Counted from the first letter of the stretch, positions 1-7,515 are shown. The stretch: 10,114 nt of DNA from Patescibacteria group bacterium AH-259-L07 (GCA_027718005.1 JALLOP010000050.1:1-10114); one strand, 5' to 3'. Numbers and translations are program-made. Notes: generated by a model from the sequence alone, not told the origin.

Positions 1-630
1 ATTTGCGAGAGGGTAGGCGGAGATGTGAAAAAAGTAGCTGAAGGAATTGGCTATGATAAACGAATTGGCAAACACTTTTTAAATGCAGGCATTGGTTACG
101 GTGGCTCGTGTTTTCCTAAAGATATTGATGGTTTAATTTCAATATCAGACCAACACAAATATAATTTTAAACTGCTCAAAGCAGTGACTGAGGTTAATAA
201 AAATCAGCAGAAAATATTTATAAGGAAAATCAAAAATATTTTAAAAAAAATAAATGGACAAACTGTTGGTATATGGGGCCTGGCCTTTAAGCCGAATACA
301 GATGATATAAGAAAATCGCCGGCTATAGAAATAATAAAGCAAATTCATAGGGCCGGTTATAAAATTAAAGCCTACGATCCTAGAGCGATGGAAAATGCTA
401 AAAAAGAATTGCCAAAAAAAAATATTACATTTTGCAACAATCCTTTCGAAGCAGCTAAAAATGCTGATGTTCTGGCGCTCATTACTGACTGGCCAGAATT
501 TTCTGAAATAAATATGAAAAAGGTTAAAGATTTAATGTGCAACCCATACTTCTTAGATGGCCGCAACCAATTTGAGTCCAAAAAAATAAAAAAAATAGGG
601 TTTTATTATGAAGGAATTGGGAAGAAGTAA
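1..630 (+). CDS. ugd: UDP-glucose 6-dehydrogenase, C-terminal part (5' truncated by window edge)
   Basis: This enzyme oxidises UDP-glucose to UDP-glucuronate with two NAD+ in the cytoplasm. The open frame runs through base 1 with no stop, starting I-C-E-R-V-G-G-D-V, a typical mid-protein stretch of the family. The GTG at 25 is therefore an internal valine, not a start. The catalytic cysteine lies in GYGGSCFPKD (Cys codon 109-111). The C-terminal UDP-binding domain follows, with GIWGLAFKPNTDDIRKSPA at about 274-330, then YDPRA, and near the end the DGRN signature before the last ~20 residues. About 210 residues are present of the usual ~430, so the N-terminal Rossmann domain lies upstream. It is followed at once by an epimerase gene. 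The family is near certain. UDP-glucose is preferred as substrate over GDP-mannose because of the C-terminal DGRN...GIG tail. Confidence 0.93.
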   Translation: MCERVGGDVKKVAEGIGYDKRIGKHFLNAGIGYGGSCFPKDIDGLISISDQHKYNFKLLKAVTEVNKNQQKIFIRKIKNILKKINGQTVGIWGLAFKPNTDDIRKSPAIEIIKQIHRAGYKIKAYDPRAMENAKKELPKKNITFCNNPFEAAKNADVLALITDWPEFSEINMKKVKDLMCNPYFLDGRNQFESKKIKKIGFYYEGIGKK

Positions 631-637
631 AAATCCT

Positions 638-1594
638 ATGGCAAAAAATTCTAAAAAATATACAATTCTCGTAACTGGTGGAGCAGGTTTTATTGGCAGT
701 AATATTGCTGCAAAACTACTCAAAGATGGCGAATTTGTTCGAATAGTTGATGACTTTTCTACTGGTAAAAAAGAAAATATTAAAGAGTTTTTAGATAATC
801 CTAACTTTGAACTGCTTAAGGGCGATATTAGTGACCTCAATGTTGCCAAAGATGCTGTTAAAGGAACGGATTTTGTCCTACACCAAGCTGCTATTCCTTC
901 TGTTCCACGATCGGTAAATAATCCCCTAAGATCCAATAAGGTAAATATTAATGGCACACTCAACATATTGATCTCGGCGCGTGATGAAAAAATAAAAAAA
1001 TTAGTATATGCCTCATCTTCTTCTGTTTATGGCGACTCTCCTCAATTACCTAAAAAAGAAACATTTTCGCCCAATCCTATATCTCCCTATGCCTTAACAA
1101 AATTTGCTGGAGAAAAATATACCCAACTCTTTGCTGTGTTATATGGGCTCCCAACAGTCTGTATTCGCTATTTTAATGTTTTTGGCCCCAAACAAGATCC
1201 AACCTCACAATATTCAGCTGTAATTCCAAACTTTATATCTGCTGTTTTAAACGATAGGTCTCCCACTATCTATGGCGATGGCAACCAATCACGGGATTTT
1301 ACGTTTGTTGAAAACGTGGTTGAGGCAAACGTATTAGCACTTCAATCAAATGCTTCTGGCGAGCTAATCAACATTGCGTGCGGCAAACGAACTACGTTAA
1401 ATGACCTGTTAAAATATATTAACCAAATTCTTGGTAAAAATATTAAACCTGTCTATGAAAAATCAAGGCCCGGAGACATACGACACTCTTTAGCTGATAT
1501 TTCAAAAGCTAAAAAAATATTAGGCTATGAGCCAAAAATAACAATAAAACAAGGTCTTAAAAAAACGATTGCGTGGTATCGTGATATAAAGTAA
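638..1594 (+). CDS. NAD-dependent UDP-hexose(amine) 4-epimerase, GalE/WbpP-like
   Basis: This is an extended short-chain dehydrogenase that inverts C4 of a UDP-sugar. From the ATG at 638 (318 aa) it shows TGGAGFIG at residues 13-20, an ASSSSVYGD serine segment, and the catalytic Tyr151-x3-Lys155 pair in SPYALTK. Further on come RYFNVFGPKQDP, SQYSAVIPNFI and IYGDGNQSRDFTFVENV. The SQYSAVIP block and the Ser in RPGDIRHSLAD (Ser284, codon 1487-1489, in place of Tyr299 of E. coli GalE) resemble UDP-GlcNAc 4-epimerases of the WbpP/Gne group. A UDP-GlcNAc/UDP-GalNAc substrate is therefore likely, although UDP-Glc/UDP-Gal is not excluded. An in-frame ATG at 608 would add 10 residues and overlap ugd by 23 nt. 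I prefer 638 because it puts the glycine motif at the usual distance from the N-terminus, but neither start has a good Shine-Dalgarno. Confidence 0.9.
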   Translation: MAKNSKKYTILVTGGAGFIGSNIAAKLLKDGEFVRIVDDFSTGKKENIKEFLDNPNFELLKGDISDLNVAKDAVKGTDFVLHQAAIPSVPRSVNNPLRSNKVNINGTLNILISARDEKIKKLVYASSSSVYGDSPQLPKKETFSPNPISPYALTKFAGEKYTQLFAVLYGLPTVCIRYFNVFGPKQDPTSQYSAVIPNFISAVLNDRSPTIYGDGNQSRDFTFVENVVEANVLALQSNASGELINIACGKRTTLNDLLKYINQILGKNIKPVYEKSRPGDIRHSLADISKAKKILGYEPKITIKQGLKKTIAWYRDIK

Positions 1595-1616
1595 AAAATT
1601 AAAATTTATATATTTT

Positions 1617-2579
1617 ATGAAATACCTTATCACTGGTGGTGCAGGATTTATCGGCTCTCATCTTGTTAAACAACTATTAGAACAAAATAGAGAAGTTGTC
1701 TGTCTTGATAATTTTAATACTTTTTATGATCCCAAAATAAAAGAAAAAAACATAGCTCAAGCAACAGGGCATCCTAACTTTATTCTTATACGAGGAGATA
1801 TTTTAGACGCTAAACTGTTAGATAAAATTTTTAAAAAATATAAAATTAAAAAAATAATTCACTTGGCAGCTCTCGCCGGTGTTAGACCATCCTTCGTCTC
1901 TCCTCTCAAATATGTAGAAACAGATGTTAATGGAACTATTTGCCTTTTGGAAAAAGCCAAAGACTATAACGTTGAACAATTTATTTTTGCTTCTTCTTCA
2001 TCAATATATGGTATAAACAAAAAAGTTCCTTTCTCAGAGAATGATAATGTTGATCTTCAGATATCTCCTTATGCTTCTGCTAAAAAAGCAGCAGAGGTAT
2101 ATTGCCGAACCTATCACCATCTATACAAAATTCCTATCACTATCTTAAGATTCTTTACTGTCTATGGCCCTTGTCAAAGGCCGGATATGGCTATCCATAA
2201 ATTTGCCCGCTTGATTCACCAAAATAAGCCAATTCAAATGTATGGCGACGGCTCTTCTCAAAGAGATTATACATATATAGATGATATTATTACTGGGATT
2301 ATGAGTGTATTGGATAAAAGTTTTGATTTTGAGATATTTAATCTCGGCAACTCAGAAACAACTAGTTTAAAAAACTTAATAGAATTGATTGGAAGCCTTA
2401 TTGGTAAAACACCTGAAATTAAAAAATTACCAGACCAGCCCGGTGACGTGCCAATCACCTATGCTAATATATCTCGAGCGAAAAAAATGTTAGGATACCA
2501 ACCCAAAGTTCCTATTGAAAAAGGTATAGAGAGCTTTATCCAATGGTATCAAAATTCTTTTACGGGGTATGAAAAATAA
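1617..2579 (+). CDS. UDP-glucuronate 4-epimerase-like NAD-dependent epimerase
   Basis: This extended SDR of 320 aa is predicted to interconvert UDP-glucuronate and UDP-galacturonate, the step after ugd. TGGAGFIG is at residues 6-13, so the ATG at 1617 is well placed. HLAALAGVRPS at 82-92, the catalytic Tyr152-x3-Lys156 (SPYASAK), RFFTVYGP at 178-185 and RPDMAIHKF at 188-196 are hallmark segments of bacterial and plant UDP-GlcA 4-epimerases. The residue matching the GalE Tyr299 gatekeeper is Thr281, in QPGDVPITYAN, also typical of that group. It follows the preceding epimerase by 22 nt of pure A/T, with no Shine-Dalgarno, and its 3' end overlaps the next gene by 11 nt. The nearby ugd, which makes its expected substrate, supports the call. 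Related family members act on UDP-GlcNAc or dTDP-sugars, so exact specificity is inferred. Confidence 0.88.
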   Translation: MKYLITGGAGFIGSHLVKQLLEQNREVVCLDNFNTFYDPKIKEKNIAQATGHPNFILIRGDILDAKLLDKIFKKYKIKKIIHLAALAGVRPSFVSPLKYVETDVNGTICLLEKAKDYNVEQFIFASSSSIYGINKKVPFSENDNVDLQISPYASAKKAAEVYCRTYHHLYKIPITILRFFTVYGPCQRPDMAIHKFARLIHQNKPIQMYGDGSSQRDYTYIDDIITGIMSVLDKSFDFEIFNLGNSETTSLKNLIELIGSLIGKTPEIKKLPDQPGDVPITYANISRAKKMLGYQPKVPIEKGIESFIQWYQNSFTGYEK

Positions 2580-3681
2580 AAGCTTAGTTCTTTTTTTTAC
2601 CGTTGGCAACTCCTTAAAAACCTGGCAAGAAATAGGGAGTCTCGAACGAGAAATCAAACCCTATAATTTACTCGCAACGCATTTCAAAAAAATTTTATTT
2701 ATTACGTACAATGGAACAGAAGAAAAAAAATTTCAAAAAATTCTTGCTTCCAATATAGAAATCTTACCTACAAAAATCCCTTTTCTCTCTTCCAAAATGT
2801 ATCGATTTCTTGTTCCGTTCATCTATAAAAAAAAGCTGAAAAGGGCTGATATTTACAAAACCAACCAAATGCCTGCTGTTATTCCAGCACTTCTGGCCAA
2901 ATTGCTCTACAAAAAAAAATTGGTGGTCCGCTGCGGCTACGAATGGCTCAGAAACCTGCAAAGAGAAAAAAAGACTAATACATGGAAAATCAAGTTTATC
3001 ATTTTAGTTGAAAAACTGGCTTACTGCCATGCTGACCGAATTATAATCACTTCTGTAGGTGACAAAAACTTTATACAAAAAAGGTTTCAGGTGCCGGCCT
3101 CTAAAATTGAGGTTATTCCTAATTATATTGATACGAAGTTATTTCATCCTACCAAAACTAAACCAGAACCAAATACAATCTCGTTCGTAGGACGACTGTC
3201 TCCTGAAAAAAATCTTGTTAACCTGCTTACCGCGCTTGCTGGTCTAAAAGTTACCTTAGTCCTTTTTGGAAATGGTCCCCTAAAAAAAGAATTGGAAAAT
3301 TCGGCCAAAAAACTTAATGTAAAAGTGGAATTCCGAGGCACTATTCCCAATAACCTCCTGCCGTACGAGTTAAATAAACGGGTGCTCTTTATTCTACCCT
3401 CACTTTATGAAGGCAATCCTAAAGCATTACTCGAAGCAATGGCGTGCGGTCTGCCCTGTATCGGAACAAATGTTAGGGGAATAAGAGAAATTATACAACA
3501 TAAAGAGAATGGATATCTTTGCGAAACCTCAGCTGAATCAATACAAAAAGCGATAGTCGAAGTTTTAAACAATGATGGCTTGCGCCAAAAAATGGGTCAA
3601 AATGCTCGAAAAACAATTTTAGAGAATTTTAGTCTAGAAAAAATTCTAGACAAAGAAATAAAAATTTATGAATCGCTATGA
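2569..3681 (+). CDS. Glycosyltransferase family 4 (GT-B fold, retaining)
   Basis: This transferase is predicted to move a sugar from an NDP donor to a lipid-linked or growing glycan at the inner face of the membrane. The 370-aa length is normal for GT4. The N-terminal acceptor domain is poorly conserved. The linker IPNYID is at 183-188 and the donor domain begins with ISFVGRLSPEKN (204-215), followed by FGNGP and VEFRGTIP. The donor-binding E-x7-E is intact (Glu281 and Glu289) in the block EGNPKALLEAMACGLPCIGT, followed by GIREII and ENGYLCE. There is no transmembrane segment. The start overlaps the preceding epimerase by 11 nt; a GGGG at 2564-2567 sits too close to the ATG to act as a ribosome site. 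The stop TGA is interlocked with the next gene's ATG. Donor and acceptor cannot be read from the sequence, though a product of the upstream epimerases is plausible. Confidence 0.92.
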   Translation: MKNKSLVLFFTVGNSLKTWQEIGSLEREIKPYNLLATHFKKILFITYNGTEEKKFQKILASNIEILPTKIPFLSSKMYRFLVPFIYKKKLKRADIYKTNQMPAVIPALLAKLLYKKKLVVRCGYEWLRNLQREKKTNTWKIKFIILVEKLAYCHADRIIITSVGDKNFIQKRFQVPASKIEVIPNYIDTKLFHPTKTKPEPNTISFVGRLSPEKNLVNLLTALAGLKVTLVLFGNGPLKKELENSAKKLNVKVEFRGTIPNNLLPYELNKRVLFILPSLYEGNPKALLEAMACGLPCIGTNVRGIREIIQHKENGYLCETSAESIQKAIVEVLNNDGLRQKMGQNARKTILENFSLEKILDKEIKIYESL

Positions 3682-4469
3682 AACTTTACGATAAAAAAAA
3701 TAAAAGAATACTAATGTTTGAAGAAAGAGCAACTCCCCACCACTGGGACGCACACTGGGACACAGATAATTTTATTGAGAAAGTTAAGGCAGGTAAAAAT
3801 AATAGATTTATAAAAAAATTCACAACTAAATTTTTAAATCCAGGAGCAAAAATTTTAGAAGGCGGCTGTGGAATTGGCCAAAATGTTTATGGTCTACAGC
3901 AATGGGGCTATCAGGCTTACGGTGTTGATTTTGCCAAAAAAACAATAGAAAAAATAAATAGAAATTTTCCAGAATTAAAAATTTCTATAGCTGACGTAAA
4001 AAAACTAAATTTTCCTAATAACTTTTTTGATGGTTATTGGTCTTTAGGAGTAATTGAACATTTTCAAAATGGCTACGATGAAATCTTAAAAGAAATGAAG
4101 CGAGTGATTAAATCACAAGGCTACCTCTTTGTAACGTTCCCTTACATGTCTCCCTTTAGAAGACTCAGAGCAAACCTAGGGATGTATAAATCGTTTGAAA
4201 ATACTTATAAAGCTGATAATTTTTATCAATTTCTTTTAGATGATAGAAGGGTTACAAAAGATTTTGAAAAATATGGGTTTAAATTAATATCAAAATATCC
4301 ATACAATCCTGTTAAGGGAATAAAAAGTGAAATTAACTTTTTGAAACCGGTTCTACAAAAAGTTTATGATGGTAAAAATATCTTCACTAAAGGAGTTAGG
4401 TTTTTAATTTCGCTTTTACTATCAAAATTTGCAGGGCATTGCATTTTATTAGTGTTTCAAAAGCTATGA
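3678..4469 (+). CDS. Class I SAM-dependent methyltransferase (Methyltransf_11-like)
   Basis: This is a 263-aa Rossmann-fold methyltransferase. The SAM-binding motif I is KILEGGCGIGQN (about 58-69). The acidic residue binding the ribose is in YGVDF (81-85), IAD is at 104-106, and the post-motif LGVIEHF (123-129) is the Methyltransf_11 hallmark. The N-terminal HHWDAHWDTDNF segment (21-32) is the lead-in often seen in this group. The C-terminus carries a hydrophobic stretch, roughly residues 241-260, which could be a buried helix or a membrane contact. The ATG sits inside an ATGA overlap with the glycosyltransferase stop (3678-3681), which points to translational coupling, and no Shine-Dalgarno is present. 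Within a polysaccharide locus the likely job is O-methylation of a sugar or of the chain end. The acceptor is unknown, and lipid or small-molecule methylation cannot be ruled out. Confidence 0.88.
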   Translation: MKLYDKKNKRILMFEERATPHHWDAHWDTDNFIEKVKAGKNNRFIKKFTTKFLNPGAKILEGGCGIGQNVYGLQQWGYQAYGVDFAKKTIEKINRNFPELKISIADVKKLNFPNNFFDGYWSLGVIEHFQNGYDEILKEMKRVIKSQGYLFVTFPYMSPFRRLRANLGMYKSFENTYKADNFYQFLLDDRRVTKDFEKYGFKLISKYPYNPVKGIKSEINFLKPVLQKVYDGKNIFTKGVRFLISLLLSKFAGHCILLVFQKL

Positions 4470-5152
4470 ATAGTATCTATAAAATTATATTAAAACCAGT
4501 ATTAAAACTGGCATTAAAGCTTCGTATCTACAAAATTATATTAAAGCCAGCATTAAAGCTTCATAATATCTCATATGTATTAGCAACAAGATGTGCTAAT
4601 ATGGCAGAAAAGGGCCTTCATCCAAAACACCGCTTAATGAATTACCATCAGTTCTTTGTTGATAATATAAATGAAGGTGATGTGATTTTAGATATTGGGT
4701 GTGGCAATGGTTTCCTTGCTTATGATGTAGCCCGTAAAGCTAAAAAAGTTATCGGGATTGATCTAAAAGAAAAAAATATTAAAATCGCTAAAGAAAAATA
4801 CGCTGCGCCAAATATCAAATATATAATTGGCGATGCAACAAGTTATAATTTTAATAAGGAAATAGATGCTGTTATTTTATCAAATGTTTTAGAGCATATT
4901 GAACATAGGATTGAATTTCTAAAAAAAATAAAACATCTTGCTCAAAAATTTCTTATCAGAGTGCCAATGATAAATAGAGACTGGATAACGTTATATAAAA
5001 AGGAATTAGGAGTGGAGTGGCGACTAGACCCAACGCATTACACTGAATATACCTTACCTACACTTGACAAAGAATTACAAAAAGCTGACCTCAAATTACT
5101 TGATTATTCGATTCAGTTCGGAGAGATTTGGGCAATCGCTTCCGTAAAGTAG
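4466..5152 (+). CDS. Class I SAM-dependent methyltransferase with duplicated basic amphipathic N-terminus
   Basis: This 228-aa methyltransferase has motif I VILDIGCGNGFLA at 73-85, GIDL at 97-100, GDAT at 122-125 and LSNVLEHI at 138-145. A conserved-looking DPTHYTEYT at 188-196 may help form the acceptor site. I chose the ATG at 4466 because it forms an ATGA overlap with the previous stop; an in-frame ATG at 4439 would add nine residues and overlap by 31 nt. Residues 4-15 and 21-32 are a near-perfect repeat of the form IYKIILKP[VA]LKL, giving a Lys/Leu/Ile-rich amphipathic leader that could lie on a membrane surface. This is the last gene of the first block; a 131-nt gap follows. The substrate is unknown, and sugar methylation is inferred from context. 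Confidence 0.87.
   Translation: MNSIYKIILKPVLKLALKLRIYKIILKPALKLHNISYVLATRCANMAEKGLHPKHRLMNYHQFFVDNINEGDVILDIGCGNGFLAYDVARKAKKVIGIDLKEKNIKIAKEKYAAPNIKYIIGDATSYNFNKEIDAVILSNVLEHIEHRIEFLKKIKHLAQKFLIRVPMINRDWITLYKKELGVEWRLDPTHYTEYTLPTLDKELQKADLKLLDYSIQFGEIWAIASVK
4473..4561 (+). repeat. Imperfect in-frame duplication (two 38-bp copies, 51-bp period)
   Basis: Bases 4473-4510 and 4524-4561 match at 33 of 38 positions by direct comparison. The 51-nt offset is exactly 17 codons. Four of the five differences are silent third-position changes; the exception is a Val-to-Ala change at 4500/4551. A 12-nt piece, GCATTAAAGCTT, occurs identically at 4511-4522 and 4550-4561, so the array looks like a duplication plus a partial third unit. 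It encodes the leader of the second methyltransferase. Confidence 0.85.
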
Positions 5153-5217
5153 TATTCAATTTAACTTATCTTACTTGTGTATCGAACTCTATAAAATATT
5201 AATCCAATGTCTTATTC

Positions 5218-5245
5218 TTGACGCCACCGCAAAATAAATTATAGT
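5218..5245 (+). promoter_or_regulatory. Putative sigma70-type promoter for the second block
   Basis: TTGACG at 5218-5223 matches five of six bases of the -35 consensus, and TATAGT at 5240-5245 matches five of six of the -10 consensus, with a 16-nt spacer. Transcription would begin near 5252, giving a leader of about 32 nt before the ATG at 5284. A full TATAAT at 5252-5257 is an alternative -10 but has no -35 at a suitable distance. The position in the only real gap supports the call, but AT-rich DNA yields chance matches. Confidence 0.55.
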
Positions 5246-5256
5246 TATACGTATAA
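5245..5256. promoter_or_regulatory. 12-bp perfect palindrome at the predicted start of transcription
   Basis: TTATACGTATAA reads the same on both strands and abuts the proposed -10 box, a place where repressors often bind. It may be an operator. Palindromes of this size are expected several times by chance in 10 kb of AT-rich DNA, so only the position makes it noteworthy. Confidence 0.25.
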
Positions 5257-5283
5257 TAAACAAATTACAATAAAAAATAATCT

Positions 5284-6486
5284 ATGCCTTCTAGAAATTC
5301 CAGCTTCAAATATGATATTTGTATTATAGGCGGCTGCGGACATATCGGCGCACCACTAGGAATCCTGTTTGCCTCAAAGGGCTTAAAGGTAATTGGCTAT
5401 GACGTTAACAAAAAAACGGTAAATCAAATGAATACTGGCAAAATGTGGTTTATTGAGCATGGTTGTGAAAAACTGCTAAAAAAAACACTGAGAGAAAAAC
5501 AGATTGTATTTTCCGCTGATCCACGAACTGTTTCATCTGCGGCATTTCTCATTATTTGTATAGGAACTCCAGTTGATGAACACGCTAACCCTCGTTTTAG
5601 CGTTATGGATGATTTAATTAAGCTCCTCCAAAAATATACCGATCTGCGAAATCAAATTCTAATATTGAGAAGTACTATCTATCCCGGAACAACAGAATAT
5701 ATCCAAAGAAAACTCGGGGCAAACATCAAAATTGCTTTCTGCCCAGAAAGATTAGCACAAGGTTCTGCCTTGAAAGAATTAAGAGTTCTGCCTCAAATTG
5801 TTGCAACCCCTGAAAAAAGAATACGGCAGAGTGTTCGTAGTCTTTTCTCTAAGATAAACGAAGATATCTATGAAATGGATAACTTTCAAGAAGCGGAATT
5901 GGTAAAAATTATAAATAATACCTACAGATATCTCAACTTTTCTATTAGCAATCAATTCTTCATGGCTGCCCAGAGGAATAACCTTAACTTTGATAATATC
6001 TATAAAGCTACGACCTATAAATATCCGAGAATGAAAGGTTTTGGTAATAAAGGATTTGTTGGGGGGACATGTTTATATAAAGATACTATGCAATTGAACG
6101 CTTATCTTCGTAACCATTTCGCCCTTGGTCAAGCCGCCATGTTTATCAATGAAGGGCTCCCCGACTTTATTATCGAAATCCTTGAAAAAAAATATAACGA
6201 TCTCAAAGATAAAACAGTCGGGATATTGGGAATGACTTTTAAGGCTAATATTGATGACACCCGAGAATCTTTATCATTTAAACTCAAAAAGATCCTTAGT
6301 TTTAAGGCCAAGGAAGTAAAATGGCATGATCCCTACTTAAAAAATGATAAAAATTATATGCCTTTCAGTAAAGTAATTGAATGCGACATAGTGGTTTTAG
6401 CAACCCCACACAGATATTACCAAAAAAGAGTTAATCAGCTTAAAAATATAAAAAACTTCTATAATGCAACGTATTGGCAAATATAA
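5284..6486 (+). CDS. Nucleotide-sugar dehydrogenase (UDP-ManNAc/UDP-GlcNAc 6-dehydrogenase type)
   Basis: This NAD-dependent enzyme oxidises C6 of a UDP-sugar to the uronic acid in two steps. Visible features are an N-terminal Rossmann motif GGCGHIG (16-22), GTPVDE (94-99), RSTIYPGTT (129-137) and CPERLAQG (153-160). Lys208 and Asn212 lie in the KIINNTYR helix, the catalytic Cys263 in GFVGGTCLYKD (codon 6070-6072), and the C-terminal domain carries GILGMTFKANIDDTRES. At 400 aa it is slightly short but complete. The CPERLAQG...ELRVLPQIV stretch is closer to the WecC/WbpA-type UDP-N-acetylhexosamine dehydrogenases than to ugd, whose paralogue at the window start has GSCFPKD at the active site. 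UDP-ManNAc or UDP-GlcNAc is thus the likely substrate, inferred rather than shown. The gene opens the second block behind a candidate promoter and lacks a Shine-Dalgarno. Confidence 0.9.
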   Translation: MPSRNSSFKYDICIIGGCGHIGAPLGILFASKGLKVIGYDVNKKTVNQMNTGKMWFIEHGCEKLLKKTLREKQIVFSADPRTVSSAAFLIICIGTPVDEHANPRFSVMDDLIKLLQKYTDLRNQILILRSTIYPGTTEYIQRKLGANIKIAFCPERLAQGSALKELRVLPQIVATPEKRIRQSVRSLFSKINEDIYEMDNFQEAELVKIINNTYRYLNFSISNQFFMAAQRNNLNFDNIYKATTYKYPRMKGFGNKGFVGGTCLYKDTMQLNAYLRNHFALGQAAMFINEGLPDFIIEILEKKYNDLKDKTVGILGMTFKANIDDTRESLSFKLKKILSFKAKEVKWHDPYLKNDKNYMPFSKVIECDIVVLATPHRYYQKRVNQLKNIKNFYNATYWQI

Positions 6487-7507
6487 AGTTCTTGCTTGTG
6501 GTTCAGAGGGTTCTTTAATGCAAGCAGTTATTCCCTGTCTCCTAAAGAACAACTATAAAGTAATCGGTGTTGATAACTACTTCAGATATGGCAAAACTCA
6601 GCGTAAGAGAAATTACCAATTCCTCGAGGGTGATTTATGTGACAAGGATTTTGTTAAAAAAATTTTTGAAAAAAATAAAATTGATTTTGTTATTCAAGCT
6701 GCCGCAAGAATCTTCGGGGTCAGAGGATTTCATAAATTTCCTGCCGACATCCTCTCTTCCGATATTTCGCTCCACCAAAACATTCTCCGAAAAGCTATAA
6801 AACATCGGGTCAAGCGTGTAGTGTACATCTCGAGTAGTATGGTCTATGAGCGAGCCAAAAATGTACCCTCAAAAGAAAAAGATATCGAAAACATGTTAAT
6901 TCCTTTAACCGACTATGGCCTCTCAAAGCTCGTCGGTGAACGTCTCTCTATAGCTTTCTACAAACAATACGGCCTTCCTTATACCATCTGGAGACCATTT
7001 AATATCATTACTCCATTTGAAAAGGGAGAAGAAGAGGTGGGAATTTCACACGTCTTCGCTGACTTTATAAAAAAAATATTAATCGAAGGACAAGATCCGA
7101 TAGAAATCCTTGGTGATGGGGAGCAGATCAGATCTTTTACTTGGATCTATGAAATAGCTGAAGCAATTGCTCATTACTCTTTTAAAGAGGAAACAAAAAA
7201 TAAAATATTTAACCTTGGTCAATACAATAAAGATGCTAAAACAGAAGCAGTAACTATGAATGAACTTGCGCAAAAAATCTTTCAGAAAGGAAAGACATAT
7301 AACATCATCCCAAACAATAAAATATTAAAAGTGAAACACATTGAAGACCTTCTTATCCGAGATACAGACGTCCGCCTGAGGATTCCCGACTCAAGCTTTG
7401 CTCATCAAACATTTGGCTGGAAAACTAAAGTCAATGTCGATAAAGCACTGGACCACTGCATTAAACAAATTATCAAAAAAGGACTTATTAAAATCAACAA
7501 TAAATAA
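6464..7507 (+). CDS. Extended-SDR sugar epimerase/dehydratase with eroded NAD-binding motif
   Basis: This 347-aa NAD-dependent epimerase/dehydratase family member probably acts on a nucleotide sugar, perhaps the product of the dehydrogenase upstream. The order of family segments is normal: VIGVDNYFRYG (33-43), EGDLCD (55-60), IQAAARIFGVRGFHKFP (77-93), VVYISSSMVYE (119-129), the catalytic Tyr151-x3-Lys155 (DYGLSK), WRPFNIITP (176-184), ILGDGEQIRSFTWI (215-228) and IFNLG. The glycine-rich loop is odd: it reads CGSEGSLM (12-19) where most relatives have TGGAGFIG, so the third glycine is a methionine. NAD binding may be altered, but the catalytic Ser-Tyr-Lys set is kept, so I expect an active enzyme. 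The start overlaps the dehydrogenase by 23 nt. No closer start fits, since the next Met is already inside the first helix. Exact reaction unknown. Confidence 0.83.
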   Translation: MQRIGKYKVLACGSEGSLMQAVIPCLLKNNYKVIGVDNYFRYGKTQRKRNYQFLEGDLCDKDFVKKIFEKNKIDFVIQAAARIFGVRGFHKFPADILSSDISLHQNILRKAIKHRVKRVVYISSSMVYERAKNVPSKEKDIENMLIPLTDYGLSKLVGERLSIAFYKQYGLPYTIWRPFNIITPFEKGEEEVGISHVFADFIKKILIEGQDPIEILGDGEQIRSFTWIYEIAEAIAHYSFKEETKNKIFNLGQYNKDAKTEAVTMNELAQKIFQKGKTYNIIPNNKILKVKHIEDLLIRDTDVRLRIPDSSFAHQTFGWKTKVNVDKALDHCIKQIIKKGLIKINNK

Positions 7508-7515
7508 ACATAGAA

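Larger units (their letters stand above)
5153..5283. other. 131-nt intergenic region separating two gene blocks
   Basis: This is the only gap longer than about 30 nt in the window. It is strongly AT-rich. Its promoter-like sequence and palindrome are listed separately. I see no GC-rich hairpin followed by a T run, hence no intrinsic terminator for the upstream block. No coding potential or RNA gene is evident. Confidence 0.7.

Noticed and set aside
553..966. Open frame of 137 codons on the - strand
   Set aside because: It lies opposite the well-supported ugd/epimerase genes, has a low-complexity hydrophobic translation with no recognisable motif, and is a by-product of the AT-rich coding strand.
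4439..4465. Upstream ATG for the second methyltransferase
   Set aside because: It would overlap the first methyltransferase by 31 nt; the ATG at 4466 gives the same ATGA arrangement as at other junctions here.
5153..5180. Possible intrinsic terminator after the second methyltransferase
   Set aside because: Only a weak AAGTA/TACTT pairing with a long loop is present, without a GC stem or T tract.
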